Under the pieces are notes generated by a model. That model was not told the origin of the DNA, searched no databases, and worked only from the letters and a program-made list of their open reading frames with translations. A DNA stretch of 64,000 bases from Spinacia oleracea. Lineage: Eukaryota; Streptophyta; Magnoliopsida; Caryophyllales; Amaranthaceae. The stretch lies in NCBI RefSeq assembly GCF_020520425.1, contig NC_079491.1, forward strand, positions 1,426,001 to 1,490,000. Reading direction: 5' to 3'. Shown here in pieces: positions 48,611 through 58,997 of this stretch (its first letter is position 1; every line of letters begins with the position of its first letter). Position numbers and translations under genes: made by a program.

Positions 48611-51377
48611 ATGAATAACCTTAAGTTTTTTTCATCAACACTGAGATTAACAGTTTTCGTGTTTATGATCTTCTTACTATATATAAAACCAATAATCTCG
48701 AAAGATTTTCTTCAATGCATGTCAACTAAAAACTCTAATAGTGTTGTTTATACAAGAGAATCAGCCTTATACTCCTCCCTGTTGCAAAAATCACAGCAGA
48801 ACCCAAGGTGGTTGAACTCCACCTTAGCCACCAAACCTCTGTACATAGTCACCCCAACTCAGGAACCCGAGATCGGAGTCGCTGTCCTCTGCAGCAGAGC
48901 ACATGGCTTCCAGGTGAGCAATGACGGATCTTCTTGATGGCCGGGGTGGGCCTAAAGATGGCTACGGGCTGGGTCGGGCCCATGTCAAGCCCACTCTGCA
49001 GGCCGTCGTGCCTAAGCCTAATTTTACTAAATTTAGAGTACTTTGTCGTGATTTTTCCAAAAAATGCGGCCCAGACGCGGCCCACGACTTTGTGCTCATG
49101 CCGGGCTTTTTTCGTGCCTGTTCCAGCCCGGTCGGGCCACAACCATCTTTAGGTGGGCCCGGGCCCCCAAATTATTTTCGTAGTGTAGTTTTAGTTCTGC
49201 CCCCCCTAAAGTTTTAATATAATTGTATAAATTACATACTATACTCCTTAATTCTTCTACTGTCCCCCTATCAAAACTGTTCAAGATCCGCCACTGCAGG
49301 TTAGAATTCGGAGTGGAGGACACGACTACGAGGGCCTATCTTACCTGAGCAGGACTCCATTCGTCCTAATCGATCTCGTCCACCTTCGAGAGATCACAAT
49401 CAACATGGAGGATCAATCTGCATGGGTTCAGTCCGGGGCAACACTAGGGGAGCTCTACTACAACATTGCACAGAAAACTAACACCTATGGTTTCCCTGCC
49501 GGTGTTTGCCCTACTGTTGGAGTTGGGGGACATATCAGTGGAGGTGGGTTCGGGCCTCTGACAAGGAAGTACGGTTTGGCAGCAGATCACGTGGTGGATG
49601 CTCGGTTAGTTGACGTGAACGGGCGGGTTTTAGACCGGAAGTTGATGGGTGAGGAACTGTTTTGGGCTATTAGAGGTGGTGGAGGGGCAAGTTTTGGGGT
49701 GATTACTGCATGGAAGATTAAGTTGGTTCCAGTTCCAGTTACCGTAACAGTTTTTACAGTATACAAAACTCTTGAACAAGGAGCTAATAAGCTCATTGAT
49801 CGATGGCAGCGGATTGCAGATAAGTTACCTGAAGATCTGTTCATTAGGGTCATAGTTCAGAATTTGGGTGGTGGAAGTTATGGGGTAAAGAAAACTGTTC
49901 AAGCTTCTTTCAACTCTATGTTTCTTGGGAATATTCAGAGGTATCAGTACTAACATACATTCTACAAGTCTGCTTAGTTCATACACCTGCTTACTTGTGC
50001 ACATAGACTATGGCACTTAGAGCAACATCAGCGCCAAGTCTTAAGACTTGAATTTTGCTGACATAACATATGCCCCACCTAGTCTTAAACATATCAGTTT
50101 GTAGCATTGAAGTGGGTTAGTCTTAACAAACTCTTAAATCGAGGTCTTGAAAACCAAGACTTAACTTAAGACTCAATGTGTGAGTTAAATAAAAAAAAAA
50201 CATAGTATTTGAGATGTTTTAAATGAATTTGAGGGGTGAAGAGCTAAATTTGGATGAGTTTGAAGAACTCTTAACAAAATTTAATTAATTTTAAATATTA
50301 GTGGAAAGCTGACATGACATATGAGAAAAGTCTTAAGACAAGACCCCTTGATATTGCTCTTAGACTCGACTACTAATGTTGTCATTTTCTAAAAATTTTG
50401 AATGCTTTTGATCTAAACTCCTAAAATGTACCACATAACAAGGAGTCAAAGATTTAACACGAGTGATTAAAGTTTAGTAAAAACTAGAAAAACTGATTTT
50501 GGCACATCTTTATGAGAGTAAAGCGCAATTTCCTGTATACTCAAAGTGGGTGTGTCAAAACAACTTCTCTAAAACTAGAAACTATGTAACATTATTGATA
50601 ATTGTAAGTATTAAAAAGAGTGAATAAAGGAGTAATATAGAAGTAAATGCATGTTTCATTCTTCCTATTTCCATAGTGAAACCTAACATTATTCAAATTT
50701 CTCTATCTTGCAAAAACAGCCTAATCCCATTAATGAAGATAAGCTTCCCTGAACTAGGACTAGAAGCAAAAGACTGCAAAGAAATCAGTTGGATTGAGTC
50801 AGTCCTATACTTTGCCGGGCACCCAAGCGGCACGTCAAGGGAAGTTCTCCTAGAAAGAGATCATCAACTTTACAAGAGCTACAAGAGCTACTTCAAGGGC
50901 AAATCAGACTTTGTAAACAAAGTCATACCAAAAACTGTGTTTCAACAAGTTTGGGAGAGGCACTTACAGGTAAACGAGGCGTACATGGTGATGGAACCAC
51001 TTGGCGGGGTAATGAACCGCATACCAGAAACCCAAATAGCTTTCCCTCATAGAAGAGGAAACCTATACAATATACAGTATATAGTGAAGTGGAAGGTGAA
51101 TGAGGTCGAGGAAGCTAAACGGCATATTCAATGGATGAGAAGTCTTCATAAGTTTATGACTCCATATGTTTCTAAATCTCCAAGAACAGCTTATTTTAAT
51201 TATAGAGACCTTGATTTGGGTATTAATGGGATTAATGGAAGTACAAGCTATATGGAAGCTAGGGTTTGGGGTACTAGATACTTTAAGAATAATTTCGAGA
51301 GGTTGGCTAAGGCGAAAAGAGGTGTTGATCCAAGTAATTTCTTCAGAGATGAGCAGAGTATTCCTCCTTTTAGCTAA
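48611..51377 (+). CDS. berberine-bridge-enzyme-like FAD-linked oxidase
   Basis: Three exons: 48611-48913, 49300-49940 and 50720-51377, giving 533 residues, the usual family length. Residues 1-30 form a signal peptide (LTVFVFMIFLLYI core), so the product is secreted or enters the endomembrane system. The FAD domain carries both covalent flavin anchors: His in RSGGHDYEGLSY and Cys in GVCPTVGVGGHISGGGFG. The Cys pair FLQC and VLCSR fits the conserved N-terminal disulfide. The substrate domain includes PELGLEAKDCKEISWIES and the C-terminal BBE motif around YFNYRDLDLG and NNFERLAKAK. Family members oxidise monolignols, oligosaccharides or alkaloids; the substrate here cannot be inferred. Intron 1 is a transposon (see finding), and intron 2 holds a MITE. 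No frameshift or lost anchor residue is seen. Confidence 0.93.
48919..49296. mobile_element. hAT-like MITE forming BBE intron 1
   Basis: Ends CAATGACGGATCTT and CAGTGGCGGATCTTGA (read inwards), flanked by CAGGTGAG (48911-48918) and CAGGTTAG (49297-49304), an 8-bp duplication with one change. The spliced intron (48914-49299, 386 nt) equals the element (378 bp) plus one octamer. The interior matches the element at 113-292. Confidence 0.87.
48953..49151. mobile_element. second hAT-like MITE nested in the first
   Basis: A 199-bp element with inverted ends TAAAGATGG/CCATCTTTA and a perfect 8-bp duplication GGTGGGCC (48945-48952 and 49152-49159). GGCCCG-rich, with relatives at 4388-4632 and 45005-45240 and a possible end near 58600 (TATAAGATGGCTGTGGGC). 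Confidence 0.87.
50020..50359. repeat. PIF/Harbinger-type MITE in BBE intron 2
   Basis: Ends GAGCAACATCA and GAGCAATATCA (read inwards) plus shared GTCTTAAGACTT just inside. The flanks are TTA on both sides (50017-50019 and 50360-50362). Confidence 0.9.
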
Positions 51378-53761
51378 ATGGAGAAAACACAGGAGGACTT
51401 GTGTCAGTTGTGTATCTAATTCCCAGTGCAATAACATGTATATGTGAAATTGTGAATTGATGCCAAAAACTGGAAGTTATCTTTGTAGAACAGAAAATCT
51501 TACCAGAAATAGTGTGTAAACTTAGCTCTGGCACATTAAGAAAACCCTAGGTGTCAAACTCTCAACTCTGGGACGGAGGGAGTAGTAATTAACCCTCAAA
51601 AAGGAAAAAAAAGAAAGAAAGTAACCACCTTATTTTGAGGGGAGCGAGCAATTGACCTAGAGGTGAACACGGTTCGGTTTGGGACAAAATCCAACCCAAA
51701 CCGTAATACGCTTACAATTTGACATTTTTCCAAACCAAACCGGACAGTATTAGTCTCCAAACCGAACCGAATCAAACCAAACCGCATTAATACGGTTTGG
51801 TTTATGCTTTACACTTTTATTGACAAATTTACAATTTATAATTTATAATCGTTGTCCGACTCATCAAAAAGAAAAAACAGGGTAGGAATGATAATACTCA
51901 AACTTGTACTCCTTACTTCCTATTTCACTTCTGGTGCAGATCCATTAAGGTCTAAACTTTTCCCTTACCAGAAGGTTGAACATATATCATGGTGTTTCTA
52001 ATTAAAGCTATAATCCCCTCAGACTGCAGATCTGCTGGTTTCTGATATTTTCCCAGAATTAACTGAACAGCTGAACAAAAGTTTGCTCAAATTGATACAC
52101 AACCTCAACAAACATCAGTGAAGTTGAAAGTAACATGTCCCAAACCATCTATAATCACATTTTTTAAAACGGAACTTCTGCCGTTATGCACATTCATATT
52201 TTTCTTCCATCCCTAATCCAAAACCTGCTCAAGCCATCTTATATCAATCATTAACAAGCTTGAGCACCAAATTCCGTAAACCGCACCTGATTCGCTAGTA
52301 TGAGATTCGACACGGGTACGCATTTCGCTACCTAATTTGCTAAATTAGACAAAAAATGTACCATTTTCATGTTATAATTCGCTTTTTGGGTTCGCGGTTC
52401 GTAGAGGTGATTAGAGAATTAGGTAACACTTGTTCAGCTGCAGTTTCCACTATACACCTAAGTCACTAACTTTTCCTAGCTCAGCTATGTTTTTGCTCAT
52501 TTAGAGAGATCAAAATTAATACATAAGTTATCCAATTGAGCAGAATAAAGCCTAGGTTGTATGTATAGCTAGGTACATATTAGTCTTATATTCAGCTACC
52601 ATCATAAGATACAAAAAGTCAAAGACTGGTAGTGAGTAATATTAGGTAGAAGACAAATTAGGCAGGTGTAGTAGAATGGTTATAAATAAGGGCACATTAG
52701 GTTATGAGAGGCATGTTCAGAAATTAGTTAAGCTTAGGCTTTGGAGAGTGGTGAAACTCAAATCACTAAATCTGGAGATTGGTGGCCTCAAGTCACTACT
52801 TTTGTATCAAATTTTGTATTCGTTCATCAATCAATCAGATTATTACATATTCTGCACAAAAATATCAGTTCTTTACAGAAATAAAACAGAGGGTTTTAAA
52901 GCAAGAAAATTTGCCATAAATGTCAGATAGATGTTCAATATATGTCTTAATGTCTAAGCTGGTGGTGAGAATAACATGTTTTATCAGCATGATAGACAGG
53001 AAAAAGAAAACCGGACATATTATAGCACTGAAGTTCCCAAGTCATCTTTTGCAAGATATAAACCAAAAACAGAACAGAAAACAGAGCAGTAACCAAAGAG
53101 AAGAAATGACAAAATGGGATTGAACTTACAGGATCTTTCAATAGTCAAAATGATGATTCGTATCAGCAACAAACAAGAATAATTCAACTTACGTGTCTGA
53201 GAACTTGAACAAGGAGCGACCTTACAGCTAGATATTTAATTACAATTACACACATACCTAGGTGTTCAGCCGCGTAGATGTAAAGTTGTGGACGTCTCCA
53301 GATCAAACCTTGATGCAATAGATACTAGGCTGTTGTTATAACTCGGATCTAGGGGTGCGGTAACCAACTTGTTCCAGCATTGAGAGTCTCAGATATGTCG
53401 TCAGCTGATAGATATATACACCAACAATCTCATAGTAAATAACTCTGCGCCAACGATCTTAACAATTTCACACATGGCCCGTACATTAGGGGTGGCAGTT
53501 CGGGTCAATGGGTCAGGTTTGGGTTTGGGTTTGGTTTCGGGTCGACTTCGGGTTGTGTGAAAAAATATTAGAAATATTGTAAAACTTAATATTACTACAA
53601 AATATGATAAATGGGTCAAATCGGGTCGATTTCAGGTCATTTGGGTTCGATTCAGGTCGGGTTCGGGTTTCTCTAAGTAACTTCAGGTCGCGTTCGATCC
53701 GGGTTAAAGCAATGCTTCAGACACCTAGCATTGACGTCAATAAAGCAATTTCACATGACAT
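51378..53761. other. intergenic with transposon ends only
   Basis: After the BBE stop there is a lone Stowaway end (GGGACGGAGGGAGTA at 51561-51575), a hAT-like start TAGAGGTGAACACGGTTCGG at 51659 with repeated ACCGAACC words, and another at 53487 (TAGGGGTGGCAGTTCGGGTC) with GGTTTGGGTTTGG repeats. Partner ends are missing or unclear. No gene is recognised. Confidence 0.6.
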
Positions 53762-56700
53762 CTACTCCACAGATCTCTCTCCCTCGCTCATAGTCAATCC
53801 CATTGAATCCTTTCCTTCATCAAATATAGGCTCAGAAGAAGGCATTACAGGACATCCTTCATCATGATCATGGTACACCCGTTCATCATCCAAAGGTTTC
53901 AAGAATGAGCAGGATCGAGTTTCAGATTCAACATTCTGCATTACCTCTTGAGCTGCAGTAAACCCTAGGCCTAGATCAAATGTTGATGAGCACGAAGGCT
54001 GGGATCTCATCTGTACAGATCGTAAAAGTGCCGTTTTTCTTAAGTCACCTGAGTGGCATATATCACTCGGTGAAGAAGGGAATCTTCCTTCGGTATCTGA
54101 ACCTCTCTGTCGAGGTTGAGAAGAACCTGATGAGAAGGTACTGCATCCATTTACAGGTTGTGAGGTGCTAGGAGGAGGACTAGGACAGAACGCACCGACT
54201 GGTTTATATCTATATGGAGAGACAGGACTAGTAGGACGACTTTCAGATTGAGATGAGCAGGCACTCATGGGAGTCTCATAATATCGTGCATCATCTAAGT
54301 CTTCAGACATGGGTGAATACTGTAAGGACATCTCATCTCTGCAATGAAGTTTTATCCAGATGTTAGGAACAAGCATTTCTAGAAAGAACTCAAAACTCGT
54401 GGTATAGCCATACAGATTAGGGTTTCAAGGGAAAGAAAAAATTCACACATACACACACACACACATTCAAATATAGCAACTTCCTAAGAATTTCATTTTG
54501 CTTGTTGACATATCACATTGAGATACAATTTCTAACATCGAAAAACCATGATGCTTCAGTACTCAGCTACAGGACAACAAAATATAGCACAAAAGAATAA
54601 GCTGACACCATTTTGGTACAGGTGTGCTGCCTTCCCCCATAAAAAGAATTAAGACCTTATTAGAAAACAGTGTATTGTAAAATTGATCATGCAGAAGTTG
54701 CACTGCAACGGCTTGAAAAGACCATAATTGAGTTATACAACTGCTGCTGTTTTTCAAATACGAAGTATTAGTTTGTTATCTAATTGTTTTTCCCTGGCCA
54801 TATGTAAGCTGTGCATATAAAGGCAAAAATTGGAATCAAAATTTACTGTGTCTTATTCTGATCATGGTACAAAAAAGGTGGAGCGGTTCTCAAGCTTGCC
54901 ATTGCAAGGCTAATATAACACACCAATCAACATTATAATGCAGGAGGGTGTGCAAAAAACTTGGAACTTTTTTGGTATTTAACAAACCACTAGCTCGCAA
55001 TTTTGACAGGGTAATTTGATGCACTCATGTGCTGCAAATCCAGATGATTTTTGCACTGTTGTAGCATGATTAAATAAAAAATTCAATCATGAACAAATAA
55101 AGATTTCAACATCTAAATTAACTATCATGTTTTACATAAGCAAAGGAATAACCCATTGATCCCTTTGCTGTTTTTGAGAGACTGTATAGAAGAAATTAAA
55201 AAGCTTGTTGAAGGAAGAATTCTTCATTGGAAAGAGATACATGGCCAGGCACTGCCAACTGACTGGGTGGCTCTAAAGGTAAACAGTGAAGTGAAGGAAG
55301 TCCACATTTGGCTGGAAGTGACGGCATTGTAAGGAATACTCAAGGGCTTTTCCATCAGCCATCATTGCTAAATTTAGAGCTTTCAACTCTCCAAAAGACC
55401 AACTTATGGCCCTCTAAAAGGGACTTGACTTGATATGGAAGCTTTGCTTCCACAAAAGGGTAATTAAGATTTATAGTGAGAGAAGTCAAAGAATGCTAAA
55501 AAATGAATATTGATGTTAACTACAGCAAGAGCTTTTAAGAGATCAGAATGGACAGTTTTCCTTGAGCATTGCTATAGAGAGGCAAACAAATTTTATTTTT
55601 TTGATGGGATAGAGAGGCAAACATAATTGTGGACAGGCTAGCAAATAAAGGGTTGAACAAGCCTGTAACGTCATTATTTTGCAAGGGCCTCCTCCGGAGC
55701 TTGATAGGATAATTAATGAGGATGTTTAAGAGGTAGCTTAGCCCTGTTTAATATCCAAGAAATTTCTTTTGGTTTTTATAGGGAGGACTAGAGGAATAAT
55801 TCAAATCTAGTTAGGGTATCCTCGTAAAGTAAGGACAAGAGTTCTTACATTCCTCTCCGCACAACTCGAAGTCTAAGGTTCTGAAAGAAAAACTTTTCTC
55901 ACTCAAAGAGAAAAGACCTAATCGTCTCTTCTCTCAAAAGAGTTATCGCCTACCCCTATTACTACTAGAGACTAGCAGCGGCCGGCCCCTCGTTTGCACC
56001 ATAAAAAATACCTAACTTTGCCTTTAGCTAAAAAAAAATGAAAATTTCACTCCTGATGCAGATGAACATCTACACCACTGATCGAAAGTTCCAGAGGACG
56101 ATATACCAATTCTCCTCAACAAAAAGTCTAAAAAGTACTTAGTACTTTGTACTATACATACTTTCAGGAACACAGCAATTAGTCAGCACCTTGCATTCTT
56201 AAACATTGACAAGTATCAGGATAATGCACATTACAAGCAATATTAATATCCATCCAAAGTTCACATAATTCACAGATATATGTACTGGTACGAGACTCGA
56301 TCAAATTACAAAATAGAAGAACCCTCAAGTGCCCACATTCAAGTCAGAATATCAAATATCTAACATGGATATCCGTTATAAAATGCAGAGTTCAAGTAAT
56401 TTGAAGAGAAGAGAATGGTTATTGATGATACATGAACACACAATATATGAAATCCAACCGAAAAAACAATAAATTGCACCTCACCTTGAATAGAACATGC
56501 TATCAGACCTCGCCGGAGAATCCAACAAATTATCAGGAATTGGGTCTCCCACTGTCAAACAATTCAAGCTTGATGCCATCATCTGAAAATTTTCCACCAT
56601 GTTCAAACCCTCAAAAATCAACAAGAACAAGACAACAAGTACTCCACATTACCAGAAACTATGCAAATAAATCAAAACCCCTTTGCCCCCAACATCATCA

Positions 56701-57386
56701 TCATCATATCAAAGTCTTCAACTTTACTATACAATTTTAAAAGGGAAACTGACACACCTTTCCTTAAGGTAAGGGCTGCTATGTATAATAACATATCGAG
56801 TTACTAACACGTGATTTTGTCATGCATTCCGAAACTATACAATTTTTCATTTGCTACACACTAACATTTTTAATAAAATGTCACACACACTTTTCATCAA
56901 CTACACACAACAATTCAAACAATTCAAGCTTGATGCCATCATCTAAAAAATTTACACCATGTTCAAACCCTTAAATCAAGAAGAACAACAAGCACTGAAC
57001 TCCACACTACCAGAAACTATGCAAATAAATCAAAACCCTTTGTCCCAAACATCATCATCATATCAAAGTCTTCAACTTTACTATGCAATTTTAAAAGGGA
57101 TACTATCATAAATTCCGAAACAATACAATTTTTCATTTGCTACACACAAACATTCTTAATAAAATGTCACACACACACTTTTAATCAACTACACACAATA
57201 CAATAAATACAAAATCAATCAATATCCAAATTAAAATTGCTGGAATATAATAATAAAGGAGCAGAGTGAGACCTCACTGAGATAACGCTTATGAGAATGA
57301 AGATTGTCAATGTAAACTTCATCTTCAGGATCTCTGCTTCTCTTCCCACTTGGGGATGGTGTTGGCGAGTTCGTTTCTGATCCCAT
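53762..57386 (-). CDS. conserved plant protein of unknown function
   Basis: Three exons on the minus strand: 57386-57273, 56582-56485 and 54338-53762, giving 262 residues. Exon joins are in phase and canonical. The start MGSETNSPTPSPSGKRSRDP leads to EDEVYIDNLHSHKRYLSE, a basic/acidic block that could include a nuclear signal. MMASSLNCLTVGDPIPDNLL, then DSPARSDSMFYSRDEM follows, then a Ser/Pro-rich region (TPMSACSSQSESRPTSPVSP, RQRGSDTEGRFPSSPSDICH). The C-terminus is acidic. I see no enzyme domain or membrane segment. The block pattern recalls an uncharacterised angiosperm family, but I cannot name it or its function. Intron 2 (2.1 kb) holds a dead LINE fragment, and intron 1 carries a partial copy of exon 2. 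Confidence 0.8.
55270..55720 (+). pseudogene. LINE RNase H fragment, antisense in an intron
   Basis: Broken plus-strand frames read LNLELSTLQKTNLWPSKRD with KGLDLIWKLCFHKRVIKIYS, then EHCYREAN and IVDRLANKGLNKPVTSLFC across stops and frame breaks. This is the RNase H tail of an L1-type LINE (ALRxGLxLAWxLGF and REANxxADxLA patterns). It lies in intron 2 of the 53762-57386 gene in opposite orientation and differs from the LINE at 29069-31100. Confidence 0.75.
56555..57200. repeat. ~340-bp tandem duplication spanning the exon 2 acceptor
   Basis: Copy 1 is about 56555-56905 and copy 2 about 56910-57200. Both carry CAATTCAAGCTTGATGCCAT, CAGAAACTATGCAAATAAAT, AAAGTCTTCAACTTTACTAT and TACAATTTTTCATTTGCTAC. 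In transcript sense the upstream copy repeats the acceptor and first two dozen bases of exon 2 inside intron 1. Confidence 0.88.
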
Positions 57387-58997
57387 TTTTTTATTCAATA
57401 ATTTTAAATTTTTTAATTTGGGTTTCTGGGAATTGGATGTTTCCTTCCTGTTTTTTTCTTCAACAAAATCCCTCTAATTTGTCTGTTTTCTGATAATTTC
57501 TGGGACTTGTGATTTGTGAATGATGAATAGAATTTTGGAAATATGGTGCGGGAAGTGGGGAACCCTCATGCTTCTTTAACAACAAGGGAAATTCTGGAAA
57601 TATTTGAACTAAATAAAAATAAATAAAAGGCAAAATTGTAAAAAATAGTAAGGTTTTATGGAATTTTTTTTAACCTGCGAATGATTTACAAGTACAGTAT
57701 AAATTACAAATTACACGAAATTAACACTAGATTAAGATCTCACTGATAATTGATTTCTACCGACTTTACGAGTCACACGAGCTAAGACATCGCAAGTAAT
57801 TGATTTTTACCGACTTTGCGAGTTAGTACTTTTTTATTTTATTTATCAATACCTAAATTTGAAAACACATTTAGAAATTATAATCATCAACATCTTCATT
57901 TTTTAATCAAGTTTTGGTATTTGATTCTTTTTCCGGATCACTAAGGAGATTTTCTTTTTAAGAAAATCAACTTGTCCCTCCACTTTATCACATGTCATGA
58001 ACTAATTATGAAGAGGGACATGCTATAGATTTTGGTTTAGATCAAATCTTGATTTAATTTATTTAAATAAAACAATTATTATGAGCAATAAAATTTAAAA
58101 TGAATTAAACCCAAACTTTAATAGTCCAATTAAATTAATCCTAAAATTAAAACAACTCACATTATCATGACGATCTAAATGATCAAAGAATCATATTATT
58201 AGACCTGATCAACTATAGCTCGGCCCGCTGACAAACTTAACCCGTCCCAAAAAAGTGCACGTTTGGGAAACCTCAACATTTTTAGACCCAAACAGAGCCC
58301 AGCCCGAAAAACCCCTTTCAGCCCAAAAAACCCCTTTCAGCCCAAAAAGCTCGTACCAAAGTTATGGGTTTGAACATGAACTTTTGTGTTAAAGCCCGGC
58401 CCGGCCCGGCCAAAATTTGATCACCTCTACACATTATTTGTCATTTTTCTTTAAAATGATCCTCTATCAATTCAAATGTGGAATTAATCTAAGAACATGA
58501 TAATAGTTTGGACTAATCTTTGATTATTGGAGCTAGAAAGGGGTGAAATGATACATACTCCACTTAGGAAGATGTTGCAGCAAGGTGGTTCTATAAGATG
58601 GCTGTGGGCCGGGCCGAGGCCCGACCCGACCCAGCACGAAAAAGGCCCAAGACCTGAACCAGGAGGAAATGACTGAAAGATTGAACACAGATCAAGATGC
58701 ATCACAGATTCATAACAGGATTCTGTGTAAGTATAATTACAAGTAAACTTCAAAATCATTACATACAAATTCGAAAACCCAAAATTGGACACATACCATA
58801 ATGGCATAAATACACAAAACTTCAGAAGATGTATTGTTGTCCTCTTTCCTCCATTAACATTCAGGCATTTAAAGGTTCCATGACAGCAGCTGAACTTTAA
58901 GGAGCACTTCTAATATAAGAATCAACTCAGACTATCAACAGATCTTGAAACTTCCTATCTCTTTTTATCAGGGTAATTCATTTTACTACTCAATTAC
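57387..58997. other. intergenic, promoter side of the unknown gene
   Basis: It holds the hAT MITE at 58200-58429 and a GGCCGGGCCGAGGCCCGACC stretch at about 58590-58670 that may be another family member. Otherwise it is AT-rich with no gene seen. Confidence 0.65.
58200..58429. repeat. hAT-type MITE
   Basis: Ends TAGACCTGATCAA and TAGAGGTGATCAAA (read inwards). The flanking octamers CATATTAT and CACATTAT differ at one base. The interior has GGCCCGGCCCGGCC and AGCCCGAAAAACCCC words. Confidence 0.8.
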
